64,000 nucleotides of DNA from Heyndrickxia acidiproducens DSM 23148. GTDB lineage: Bacteria; Bacillota; Bacilli; Bacillales; Bacillaceae_C. The DNA is taken from contig NZ_KB893990.1 in assembly GCF_000374345.1 (NCBI RefSeq), forward strand, positions 1 to 64,000, written 5' to 3'. The position numbers were made by a program, and so were the translations under genes. Of the stretch, positions 55,133-63,648 are shown one piece after another. The stretch's first letter is position 1, and each line of letters starts with the position of its first letter. The notes below the pieces were generated by a model. It saw only the letters and a list, made by a program, of their open reading frames with translations, was not told the origin of the DNA and made no database searches.

Positions 55133-56848
55133 TTAGAACAAAAAATGTTTTTCAACCTCTTCTGCTGTGATCGGGCGGCTGAAAAAGTATCCCTGTGCTT
55201 TTTGGCAGCGGACAGATTGTAAAAACTGCACTTGCTCTTTTTCTTCAACCCCTTCCGCAATCACTTCGAGGCCTAAATGATGGGCCAAATGAATAATTGT
55301 TTTCGTAATCGCAACATCTTTCGGACTGATTTGCAATTCGCGCACGAATGATTGGTCAATTTTAAGTATATCAATCGGGAATTTTTTAATATAGTTCAGG
55401 GATGAATAGCCTGTTCCAAAGTCATCAACCGCGATTGTAAGGCCCATTTCTTTTAATTTACGGAGAACAGCCAGTATCTTTCCCCTATCTTCCATAGCAC
55501 TTTCCGTGATTTCAATTTCAAGAACGGCCGGCGGCAACTGGTATTTTTTCAGGGTTTGCCCGATGATAGCTGGCAGGTTCGGATCTTGAAACTGTCTGGG
55601 TGAAATATTGACCGCCACCTTGATATCAGACCGGCCCTTTTTCCGCCATTCGGCAATCTGCGCACATACCTGATTGATAATCCATTCCCCTATTGGAATA
55701 ATCAGGCCTGTTTCTTCTGCAAGCGGGATAAATTTTAACGGGGGAACATTTCCGAATTTCGGGTTCTGCCATCTTAACAACGCCTCAAAACTTTTGATTC
55801 GGCCCGTATTTAAGTGCACTTGTGCCTGGTAATGGATTGACAATTCATTTTTCTCTATTGCCCTTCTTAAATGGGCTTCCATTAAAATATAGTTTTGAAA
55901 ATCCCGTTCCATTCGTTGACTGTAAAAGCGGAAATGTCCTTTCCCGCTTTCTTTCACATTAAACAGCGCTGTATCCGCATGCTTAATTAAAGTTTCTTCA
56001 TCGCTTCCGTCATCCGGATAAACGCTGATGCCAATGGATGGCGTCAGAAAATAATCTTCACGGCCAATCCTGAACGGTTCGTAAAATGCTGATAGAATAC
56101 GGGCCGCATCTTGTTCGGCTTGCGGCCTGGAACAGTTGGCAGACAGCACAATAAATTCGTCGCCGCCCTGGCGGTAAACTTTATAATCTGTTAACGGAAG
56201 CTGTTCAAGCCTTCGCGCCGTGCGTTTTAATATTTCATCCCCGACATGCTGCCCGAGAATATCATTAAAGTATTTAAAACGGTCCAGATCGATATATAGA
56301 ACAGCGAACTGCGATTGCAACGCTTTTGCTTCCTCAATTTTCTGTTTCAAATGTTCCATCAGCGCATGCCGGTTCCACAGTCCGGTTAAAGGTTCATGCA
56401 TCGATAAATGCGGCTGTGACTCAAAATCAGCCGACAGGTTTCCGGACAGCAGGCAGACGCCGGTTACATCTCTCGTAATGGCAATCATCCATTGTATTTT
56501 GTGATCACCGCCGCGTATGCCGGACAGCTGTGTGTGGTAAATGAACAGGCGGCCGCTGCTCATTTGTTTATGTATAAAGTTTACCGGGGCGCCGCTTTCC
56601 AAAACGGCTTTGCAGGAGTTTTCAAATTGGCGGGCTGTTTCTTGAGGCAGTGCTTCATGAATGAACCGGCCCGTTTCAATTTTCCCCGCGCCCGTTTCAT
56701 TGACAAATATAAATCTGAATGCCGGTCCCTGTTCGATCTGTATCACGCTTACAATATCGGCAAGCTGATGCAGCGATTCCCGGTAAAATAGCCTATCCAA
56801 TTGATCAATGGGGTACTTTTCCTGATCCGTTGGTTTCTCCCTGTTCAT
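55133..56848 (-). CDS. PAS-GGDEF-EAL cyclic-di-GMP enzyme
   Basis: 571 residues, no membrane span. A PAS-like sensor (about 20-145) precedes a GGDEF domain (about 150-315) with intact GGDEF, and an EAL domain (about 325-565) with EALLRW, the metal motif DDFGTGYSS and the catalytic Glu in VIAEGVE. The RxxD inhibitory site before GGDEF is not visible. Either activity is possible. ATG 56848 follows AAAGGATGA; 47 codons upstream are unsupported. B. subtilis has the degenerate EAL protein YkuI in this neighbourhood, but this protein is longer. Confidence 0.88.
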   Translation of the reverse strand: MNREKPTDQEKYPIDQLDRLFYRESLHQLADIVSVIQIEQGPAFRFIFVNETGAGKIETGRFIHEALPQETARQFENSCKAVLESGAPVNFIHKQMSSGRLFIYHTQLSGIRGGDHKIQWMIAITRDVTGVCLLSGNLSADFESQPHLSMHEPLTGLWNRHALMEHLKQKIEEAKALQSQFAVLYIDLDRFKYFNDILGQHVGDEILKRTARRLEQLPLTDYKVYRQGGDEFIVLSANCSRPQAEQDAARILSAFYEPFRIGREDYFLTPSIGISVYPDDGSDEETLIKHADTALFNVKESGKGHFRFYSQRMERDFQNYILMEAHLRRAIEKNELSIHYQAQVHLNTGRIKSFEALLRWQNPKFGNVPPLKFIPLAEETGLIIPIGEWIINQVCAQIAEWRKKGRSDIKVAVNISPRQFQDPNLPAIIGQTLKKYQLPPAVLEIEITESAMEDRGKILAVLRKLKEMGLTIAVDDFGTGYSSLNYIKKFPIDILKIDQSFVRELQISPKDVAITKTIIHLAHHLGLEVIAEGVEEKEQVQFLQSVRCQKAQGYFFSRPITAEEVEKHFLF

Positions 56849-57026
56849 AAAATCATCCTTTTCTCCCGAATAAGCAGGGAACAGTTTAACTGTGAAAGAG
56901 GTAAATACCAAACTCCCTGTATTTCTTTTATCGGTCAAATTCTGCTTTGTTTTACAAGAAAACGATGAAAAGAAATCGAACAATAACATTTTGATTAAAA
57001 AAGAAAAACCGGATATACGGGCGCAC

Positions 57027-57064
57027 TAAAAAGGAAAGCGCCAGGCTTCATCAAGCCTGGCGCT
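57027..57064 (-). terminator. terminator of the MMPL remnant
   Basis: AGCGCCAGGCTT-catc-AAGCCTGGCGCT, a perfect 12 bp stem, reads leftwards into TTTCCTTTTT. Confidence 0.85.
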
Positions 57065-57075
57065 GACCAACCTTT

Positions 57076-58541
57076 TTAAATTTGTTCCCTCCTTGTTCCT
57101 GCCTGCTGCCCGGTTTTGTTTAGGATAAACGGCCACCAATTTGCATTGCCCAGTGTTTTGACAATCACCGGAATGAGAAGCGGAAGAATGACAAAAGCGT
57201 AGAGCAGCAGCCCTGAAAGCGTCAATACTGCAATTTGCAGCAGGGACAGCACACCGGACGGCATCATCGCCGCAAACGTGCCAGATAAAATAATGGCAGC
57301 TGAAATGATGACAGTCCCCATATTTTTCATGGCCAAAAGAATCGCCTCGGTGACGGGCAGGCTGCGATTTTCATTGAATCGTTCCATCAGGAAAATCGAG
57401 TAATCAATGCCGAGTGCAATTAGAATGACAAAACCGAAAAACGGCACCGCCCAGCTGATGCCGGAGTAGCCGGCGATATCTACAAAAACGAACCCGGTCA
57501 AAGCGACTGATGTATAATAGGCCAACAACAAGGAGGCAAGCAAGTACAGCGGCATGATCAGCGACCGCAGGAAAATCATCAGTACAACGGCAATACCGGC
57601 CATCATAAACGTCACTGTCCGGGCATAATCCGCTTTCGACATTTCCTGTAAGTCATGGTTCATACTTGTAACACCGCCGATCCCAACATGGGCATTTTCC
57701 AACTTTGTTCCTTTCGTTGAACTTTTGACCGCCTTTTGGATATCATCAACGGAACCCATGGCAGCATTTGAATAAGGGTTCTGGTTAAGCGTAATTTGAA
57801 ACACTACCATTTTTCCGTCTTTTGAAATGTAGCGGTCAAGCGCATTTTGGTAATCCCTGCCGGCCAGAAGTTCATCCGGGATATAGACGCCCGACTGCTG
57901 CAGGCTCGTTTCATCCGACAAATCATTCAAATAGGAACCGGCATCATAAAGCCCGGCCTCAATTTTTCCCAATCCTTCTGAATAAAAATCACCGTAATGA
58001 CTTCCGTTTTTTTCAGTCCTGTCTGTGAACTGTCCGCCACATCCTCATTAATCAGGCGGTTTCCTGTCATCATCGCCTGTACGCCCGGCGTTTTGATTTC
58101 CTTGTTTAACTGCGTGCGTACCGTTTTAAAAGAACGCTGTCCGGGATCCACTTTCAAAACGGCCATCACCGTTTTCCCATCTTTGGATATAAGCTGGCTT
58201 TTTAACAACGGCTGCTTGAAAGGGCTGGTGACTGTTTGGATGGACAGTTGCTGTTTACGGTTTTCAAGGCGGCCGATTGTTGCTTTGATGCGGTCCATAT
58301 ATGTATCTGTGAGCCGGCTTTCGCGATGGAAAACAAGGATCACATTCGTGCCGCCTGTGCCTGCAGCGGAATGCCGGCTTTTTATTTCATTCGCCAATGA
58401 CGACGCATAACCTTCGGGAACGTTAATCTGCCCTTTTTCCCGCACGAGCGGTTCCATCGCCGGCGCTTTCCAGGCGAATAGAATGCCCGCTGTGATCCAT
58501 AATAATAGAATAACCCACTTGAATTGTACAACACGCTTCAT
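57076..58541 (-). pseudogene. MMPL-family transporter with large internal deletion and frameshift
   Basis: The N-terminal part (58541 to ~57980) has a signal/TM1 (VILLLWITAGILFAWKAP), the first extracellular domain and the start of TM2 (LKKTEVITVIFI). The frame then shifts at about 57970-57985 and continues as the end of the second extracellular domain and the last six spans (GIDYSIFLMERFNEN). Together ~500 residues against ~700-1050 for intact MMPL proteins, so helices 2-6 and part of the second domain are missing. The first frame stops soon after the junction. Read as a decayed lipid/drug exporter. Confidence 0.8.
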
Positions 58542-58689
58542 GCAAAGGATTCCCCCTCTTTCAATTTCTGCAGCCGCTAGGCATGTAAAATAATTGGGAT
58601 ATTATCTCCTGCTGTCTTTCCAAACCCTGTTTTAAGTAGTATAATTAACGAAAAAGTATAATTATTCGCCAATGAAAGGAGTTCTATAT

Positions 58690-59157
58690 TTGAATTCGTA
58701 TAAGTTTACTCCATTAAAGCCTACAACTCAAAACCTCTCTTATGCTATTTTCACGGTGAATCGCCATGCGAAAACCGCTACAAACCCGAAATTCTTATAC
58801 TTATTAAAGAAAAAAGCAATTGAGAAAATGATCCATGAAGGCAAAGCGCTGAAAGTCGGGTTGCATTTTTCGGAACATCCAAAGTACAGCCAGCAGCAGT
58901 CAGACGTTTTGGTTCGCTGCGGCGACTACACCTTTCATATTCCGCCATCCAAAACCGATTTCAAACAGCTCCCTCATCTTGGCAAACTTGATCACTCATC
59001 CAGAAACCCGAAATGCCGTATGTCGCTTAGCCAGGCAAAACAATTGCTGCAGGATTATACCGGGCTGAAGGAAGACCATAACCCCCGCCAAAACCGCGGT
59101 TTAAACAAGAAAAACAACAAGCCTGTCTTTAAAAAATTGGGAGATTCTTTTTTTTAA
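58690..59157 (+). CDS. ykyB: YkyB-like protein
   Basis: 155 residues (MNSYKFTPLKPTTQNLSYAI...), basic, soluble, of the YkyB family, function unknown. TTG 58690 is the start: AAAGGAG sits eight bases upstream and overlaps an earlier ATG (58672). Followed by a strong terminator. Confidence 0.9.
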   Translation: MNSYKFTPLKPTTQNLSYAIFTVNRHAKTATNPKFLYLLKKKAIEKMIHEGKALKVGLHFSEHPKYSQQQSDVLVRCGDYTFHIPPSKTDFKQLPHLGKLDHSSRNPKCRMSLSQAKQLLQDYTGLKEDHNPRQNRGLNKKNNKPVFKKLGDSFF

Positions 59158-59189
59158 ATAAGCGATGGATGCCGTTTCAATAGACCAGA

Positions 59190-59222
59190 CCCCCCTCACC
59201 GTATGAGGGGGGCTTTTCTTTT
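59190..59222. terminator. terminator between ykyB and cheV
   Basis: CCCCCCTCA-ccgta-TGAGGGGGG followed by CTTTTCTTTTT; convergent genes. Confidence 0.85.
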
Positions 59223-60127
59223 TACAAAGCTTTTTCATCTACCGCAAGAATTAAACGGTTAATTTCCGGCTTGCTGATCTGTGCGTCCGCACCGACCGAT
59301 TCGCCTTTATGCCGCAAGCTGTCCGTAATGAGAGATGAAAAAATGATAACCGGCAGGACTTTTAAGGCAACGTCTTCTTTGATTTTTTTCGTAAGATGGT
59401 GCCCGTCCATCTGCGGCATTTCAATATCCGTAATCACCATCTGCACTTCATCAGCAATATTTTTGCCTTCCTGTACGAAACCGGCAAGATAATCGTAAGC
59501 CTCTTTCCCATTCTCAAAAAAGACCGTTTGCACATATCCCGCTTCAGATAAAGTATCATGCAGCAGACCCCTCAGCAGTGCGGAATCTTCCGCCAGCACA
59601 ATCCGTTTGCTGCTGCGTTCCCTTTTCCCTAATTTTTTTACATCTTCAACCCTGATGCTTGTTTCCGGATTGATTTCTGCAATCATTCTTTCATAATCCA
59701 GCATCAGGATCATGCCGCTGTCTTGCTTGACAACGCCGACAATGTGTGAAGCTTTTCCCGTATACATATCGGAAGGTTTTTCAATCCTGTCCCAGGAAAA
59801 ACGGTGGATTTGTGTGACATTATCCACATGGAACACCACTTTTTGCTGATTGAATTCCGACACTATAAATTTATCATTTTCAGGATTTTCCTGAGGCGGA
59901 AGACCGAGCACTTTGCGCATATTGACAACCGGCAGGACTTCCCCGCGCAGCTGTATGAGTCCCTCTATGTAAGGATGGGCATGCGGAATCACCGTGACCG
60001 GCGCCGGCATGATGATCTCCTTGACCTTGATTACATTGATGCCGTATTTGTTTTCCCCAATATGAAACTCGACTACTTCAAGTTCGTTTGTTCCACTTTC
60101 CAGTAAAATACCTTGCTCCATATTCAT
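59222..60127 (-). CDS. cheV: chemotaxis coupling protein CheV
   Basis: 301 residues: CheW-like domain (about 10-150; YGINVIKVKEIIMPAPVTVI) and C-terminal response-regulator receiver (about 170-300) with acidic pair in VLAEDSALLR, phosphoacceptor Asp in VITDIEMPQMDG and conserved Lys in ISKPE. It couples receptors to CheA and aids adaptation. ATG 60127 follows GAGAGGGGG. Presence implies motility; no other che/flagellar gene is in the window. Confidence 0.96.
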   Translation of the reverse strand: MNMEQGILLESGTNELEVVEFHIGENKYGINVIKVKEIIMPAPVTVIPHAHPYIEGLIQLRGEVLPVVNMRKVLGLPPQENPENDKFIVSEFNQQKVVFHVDNVTQIHRFSWDRIEKPSDMYTGKASHIVGVVKQDSGMILMLDYERMIAEINPETSIRVEDVKKLGKRERSSKRIVLAEDSALLRGLLHDTLSEAGYVQTVFFENGKEAYDYLAGFVQEGKNIADEVQMVITDIEMPQMDGHHLTKKIKEDVALKVLPVIIFSSLITDSLRHKGESVGADAQISKPEINRLILAVDEKAL

Positions 60128-60338
60128 GTAATTGCCCCCTCTCACCTATTTTTAAATTATAGCATGAAAAAAATCCTTCCAGGTATAGTTGTAAAGCTTT
60201 TATATTTTTCTTTTTTTAAAAGTATATGTTCACCATCGCCGTTTTCCGTGTGTCCATGGTAAGATAATAATATCAATCCATGCCGACCTCCGATGGAAAA
60301 ACCGCGGTATTGGATGTTTGAAGGAGGAAAAGTCAATC

Positions 60339-61493
60339 TTGGAACACTTAATCAATGAACACGTACGCGGAATTGAAATCTCCGGGATCCGCAAATTTGC
60401 TAACATGGTTGCCGGAATTGAAGATATGGTTTCTTTCACCCTTGGCCAGCCGGATTTTCCGACACCGGGGCATGTGAAGCAGGCAGGAATTCGTGCAATT
60501 GAGGAGAACGCCACCGCTTATACCCATAATGCCGGCGACCTTTCTTTAAGACAGGCAGCAGCCAAATTTGTAAAGACAAAATACAGCCTTGACTATGATC
60601 CGGAATCAGAAGTGATTGTAACGATCGGCGCCAGTGAAGCGATTGATATTACTCTGCGGACGATTCTCGCACCCGGTACAGAAGTACTGCTTCCGGGCCC
60701 GGTTTATCCGGGGTACGAGCCGCTCATCCGTCTGTGCGGCGCCAAACCGGTCCATATTGATACGCGGCAGTCGCAATTCAAAATGACGGCCGGACTCATT
60801 AACAATGCCCTGACGGAAAAAACACGTTGCATCATTTTACCGTACCCGTCCAACCCGACCGGCGTTACCCTTTCAAAAGCAGAATTAAAAGAAATTGCCG
60901 ATTTATTGCGCGGCAGGGATATCTTTATACTGGCAGATGAAATTTACAGCGAACTGGCCTATGACCACCCCCATGTTTCAATCGCCTCTTTTTTGCGCGA
61001 GCAGACAATTGTCATTAACGGCGTCTCCAAATCGCATTCTATGACAGGCTGGCGCATCGGCTTTGTGTTCGCTCCTGTTTGGCTGGCAAAGCAAATCTTA
61101 AAAGTGCACCAGTACAATGTTACCTGCGCTTCTTCCGTCTCCCAAAGGGCCGCCCTCGAAGCCCTGACAACAGGGATAAACGATGCCGGAGCCATGAGAA
61201 AAGAATACAAAAAAAGGCGGGCATTTGTATGCAGCAGGCTGGAAGAAATCGGGCTGCAATATGTGAAACCGGACGGGGCTTTTTATTTCTTTGTACAGCT
61301 GCCGGAGTCCTGCACGCTATCATCTTTTGATTTTGCAGTTGCCCTGGCGGAAAAAAATAAGGTCGCCGTTGTGCCGGGGAGCGCATTTTCCAAATACGGC
61401 GAGGGCTATTTCCGGATGTCTTATGCCTGCAGCATGGATAACCTGGAAAAAGGGCTTTCGCGTATGCAAAACTTTATCAAGAAAAAAAGCTGA
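60339..61493 (+). CDS. patA: N-acetyl-LL-diaminopimelate aminotransferase PatA
   Basis: 384 residues, fold type I aminotransferase. YPSNPTGVTLS, ADEIYSELAYD and the PLP lysine in SKSHSMTGWRIGF are intact. PatA transaminates N-acetyl-diaminopimelate, between DapH and DapL in lysine synthesis; its two partners are 10 kb away in the window. TTG 60339 gives MEHLINEHVRGIEISGI as in B. subtilis; GAAGGAGG lies 11 bases upstream. Confidence 0.93.
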   Translation: MEHLINEHVRGIEISGIRKFANMVAGIEDMVSFTLGQPDFPTPGHVKQAGIRAIEENATAYTHNAGDLSLRQAAAKFVKTKYSLDYDPESEVIVTIGASEAIDITLRTILAPGTEVLLPGPVYPGYEPLIRLCGAKPVHIDTRQSQFKMTAGLINNALTEKTRCIILPYPSNPTGVTLSKAELKEIADLLRGRDIFILADEIYSELAYDHPHVSIASFLREQTIVINGVSKSHSMTGWRIGFVFAPVWLAKQILKVHQYNVTCASSVSQRAALEALTTGINDAGAMRKEYKKRRAFVCSRLEEIGLQYVKPDGAFYFFVQLPESCTLSSFDFAVALAEKNKVAVVPGSAFSKYGEGYFRMSYACSMDNLEKGLSRMQNFIKKKS

Positions 61494-61516
61494 TGGTTTC
61501 CGCCACCAGCTTTTTT
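61483..61516. terminator. terminator patA/ykwC
   Basis: AAAAAAGCTG(a)TGG pairs with CCA(c)CAGCTTTTTT; shared by convergent genes and overlapping the patA stop. Confidence 0.8.
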
Positions 61517-61517
61517 C

Positions 61518-62381
61518 TTATTCCATATAATATTTGATTAAAGCCTGTGTACCGCTATTTTCTTCGCCTTTTTCCGCGAGGGCATCGTACAATTTTTTGC
61601 TGAGCGCAAGCCCCGGCAGCTCCAGGCCCATTTTTTCCGCCTCATCAAGCGCGATTTTCATATCTTTAATAAAATGTTTGATAAAAAAGCCCGGCGAATA
61701 ATCTTCTGAAAGCATTCTCGGTACCAAATTAGACAGCGACCAGCTGCCGGCAGCGCCCGCACTGATTGATTTCAGTACCTTTTCAGGGTCAAGGCCGGCT
61801 TTTTGCGCATATACAACCGCTTCCGTGACCCCGATCATATTCGAAGCAATCGCAATCTGGTTACACATTTTAGTATGCTGCCCCGCTCCCGGGCCTCCTT
61901 GCAGAACGATATTCACCCCAAGGACAGAGAAAATCGGTTTCACAGCTTCAAAAACAGCAGCTTCACCGCCAGCCATAATGGTCAATGTCCCTTTTTGAGC
62001 GCCAATATCGCCGCCTGAGACGGGTGCATCGAGTGCGCTTAATTTCTTTGCCTTGGCTGCCTCGTATATTTTCTTTGCCAGTGTCGGGGTTGAGGTGGTC
62101 ATGTCAATAAGGATTGCCCCCTCATGTGCTGCATTTAAAAGCCCCTGCGCACCGAAATAGACTTCTTCGACATCGTAAGGATAACCGACCATCGTTAAAA
62201 TGATATCGGCTTCCCCGGCAACAGCCTGCGGTGAAGCGCACCATTTGGCCCCTTGTTCAAGCAGCGGATTTGCCTTCTCTTTTGTGCGATTGTACACGAA
62301 AAGTGTATGGCCTGCCTGAAGCAAATTCTGTGCCATACTCCTGCCCATTACGCCTAACCCGATAAATCCGATTTTTTCCAT
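61518..62381 (-). CDS. ykwC: 3-hydroxyisobutyrate dehydrogenase-family oxidoreductase YkwC
   Basis: 287 residues. Rossmann loop GFIGLGVMGRSMAQNL, substrate motif DAPVSGGDIGAQKG, catalytic Lys in GAGQHTKMCNQ, and the C-terminal block SNLVPRMLSEDYSPGFFIKH. A beta-hydroxyacid dehydrogenase; substrate unproven. ATG 62381 follows GGAGG. Confidence 0.92.
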   Translation of the reverse strand: MEKIGFIGLGVMGRSMAQNLLQAGHTLFVYNRTKEKANPLLEQGAKWCASPQAVAGEADIILTMVGYPYDVEEVYFGAQGLLNAAHEGAILIDMTTSTPTLAKKIYEAAKAKKLSALDAPVSGGDIGAQKGTLTIMAGGEAAVFEAVKPIFSVLGVNIVLQGGPGAGQHTKMCNQIAIASNMIGVTEAVVYAQKAGLDPEKVLKSISAGAAGSWSLSNLVPRMLSEDYSPGFFIKHFIKDMKIALDEAEKMGLELPGLALSKKLYDALAEKGEENSGTQALIKYYME

Positions 62382-62415
62382 CTTTGAACCTCCATTCCCA
62401 ATTTTTTTAAAGCCG

Positions 62416-62447
62416 TAAAAAAGGAGCCTGTTCAAAGGACAAGGCTC
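62416..62447 (-). terminator. terminator of the SDR gene
   Basis: GAGCCT pairs with AGGCTC around a 12-base loop and reads leftwards into TTTTTT, upstream of ykwC. Confidence 0.65.
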
Positions 62448-62536
62448 AAAGTCAAATGGGGGTATAAGAAAGAAAACAATCTTATGCGCTTATTTTCTTT
62501 ATACCCGCCATGGATAAGTTTTAAACCAATTGCCCG

Positions 62537-63322
62537 TTAAATGGATTTTATTTTCCCGCCATCAACTAAAAAGCTGCTTCCGGTAACATAAGAATTTGCT
62601 TCAGAGGCGAGGAAAGTTACAAATTTGCCGAACTCTTCCGGTTTTCCGTACCTGCCAAGCGGAATGGATTGCAGCTCATGTTCCTGCACCTCTTCCATTG
62701 ATTTTCCTGTTTTTTCAGCTTTGATTTTATCGAGATGGACGATTCGGTCTGTTGCAATCCTGCCGGGTCCGACCGTATTCACCAAAATATTGTAAGGGGC
62801 CAGTTCTTCAGCGAGCGATTTCGATAAGCCGACAATACCTGTTCTGAACGTATTAGATAAAATCAAGCCCGGGATTGGTTCTTTGATGGAAGAAGAAGCG
62901 ATATTAATCAGCCTGCCGCCATTCCTCTTTAAAAGCGGCAAGGCCTCCCGAATGATCCGTATGTAAGAAAGCAAGTTCAGTTCAAATGATTTTTGCCAAT
63001 CCTCATCGCTCATATCTTCAAAATTTCCTGCCGGCGGGCCGCCCGCGTTGTTCACTAAAATATCGAGTCTTCCAAAAGCGTCCTTTGCTTTTTGGACCAT
63101 GGCCCTGATGTCTTCCATTTTGGTAATGTCAGCCGTCACATATTCCACTTTTCCTTTTCCAAGCGCAAGCAGTTCTTCTTTTACAGATTGGAGTTTCTCC
63201 CCGTTTCTGCTTGCAATCACAACATTGGCGCCTTCCCGCACAAGCTGTTCGGCTACCGCCTTCCCAAGCCCCTGGCTGGATGCCGCAACAAGCGCCGTTT
63301 TTCCAGTTAAGCCTAAATCCAT
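62537..63322 (-). CDS. atypical SDR-family oxidoreductase
   Basis: 261 residues. Nucleotide-binding SSQGLGKA and NNAGGPPAG are typical SDR, but where YxxxK is expected the sequence is LILSNTFRTGIVGLSK, without the catalytic Tyr. This matches the group of BKR-like SDRs lacking that Tyr. Probably an NAD(P)-dependent protein with an altered active site, often misannotated as 3-oxoacyl-ACP reductase. CGGGAGGG precedes the ATG; a TATAAT box lies at 63381-63376. Confidence 0.85.
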   Translation of the reverse strand: MDLGLTGKTALVAASSQGLGKAVAEQLVREGANVVIASRNGEKLQSVKEELLALGKGKVEYVTADITKMEDIRAMVQKAKDAFGRLDILVNNAGGPPAGNFEDMSDEDWQKSFELNLLSYIRIIREALPLLKRNGGRLINIASSSIKEPIPGLILSNTFRTGIVGLSKSLAEELAPYNILVNTVGPGRIATDRIVHLDKIKAEKTGKSMEEVQEHELQSIPLGRYGKPEEFGKFVTFLASEANSYVTGSSFLVDGGKIKSI

Positions 63323-63436
63323 AAAAATCCCTCCCGCATGAAATATTTTAACAACCTGAGTTCAAGCCTGTCTCCATTATAAACGATTTGTTTTTAAACA
63401 TGCATGGATGAAAACCCACAAGATAAAGTGAAACTT

Positions 63437-63473
63437 CCATCAGTGGGGGTTTTTCTACATCCCCCACTGATGG
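63437..63473. repeat. perfect 13-bp stem-loop, IS200/IS605-like
   Basis: CCATCAGTGGGGG (63437-63449) pairs exactly with CCCCCACTGATGG (63461-63473), 11-base loop. Subterminal hairpins of this kind are cleavage landmarks of IS200/IS605 elements and derived PATE-type repeats. No transposase gene is present here, so the element is non-autonomous or a remnant. Confidence 0.6.
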
Positions 63474-63496
63474 TTAGTTGAACCAATCGGACCTTT

Positions 63497-63565
63497 ACGG
63501 GCAGTTTGATCTCCCACCTATCTTCTTCGTATTCTGATTCTTGAGATGGGAGTCTTACTGCCCGT
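63497..63565. repeat. second nested palindrome
   Basis: ACGGGCAGT (63497-63505) pairs with ACTGCCCGT (63557-63565), and inside it CTCCCACCT with AGATGGGAG (one mismatch). A folded RNA from the minus strand is likely. It directly adjoins the group II intron end. Confidence 0.6.
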
Positions 63566-63578
63566 TAAGTGTGGGATA

Positions 63579-63648
63579 ATCGAGTAGGAGGGGGTGATTA
63601 ACCCCCGACCTCTCACACCACCGTACGTACGGTTCCGTATACGGCGGT
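63579..63648 (-). ncRNA. group II intron domains V and VI
   Basis: Reading leftwards after the maturase stop: ACCGCCGTATACGG and CCGTACGTACGGTGGT fold as domain V, with CGC in place of AGC, as often in group IIC introns. GGGGGTTAATCACCCCC is domain VI with the branch A, and the intron ends CTACTCGAT at 63579, matching the 3' AY rule. The family call is from memory of such introns. Confidence 0.7.
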
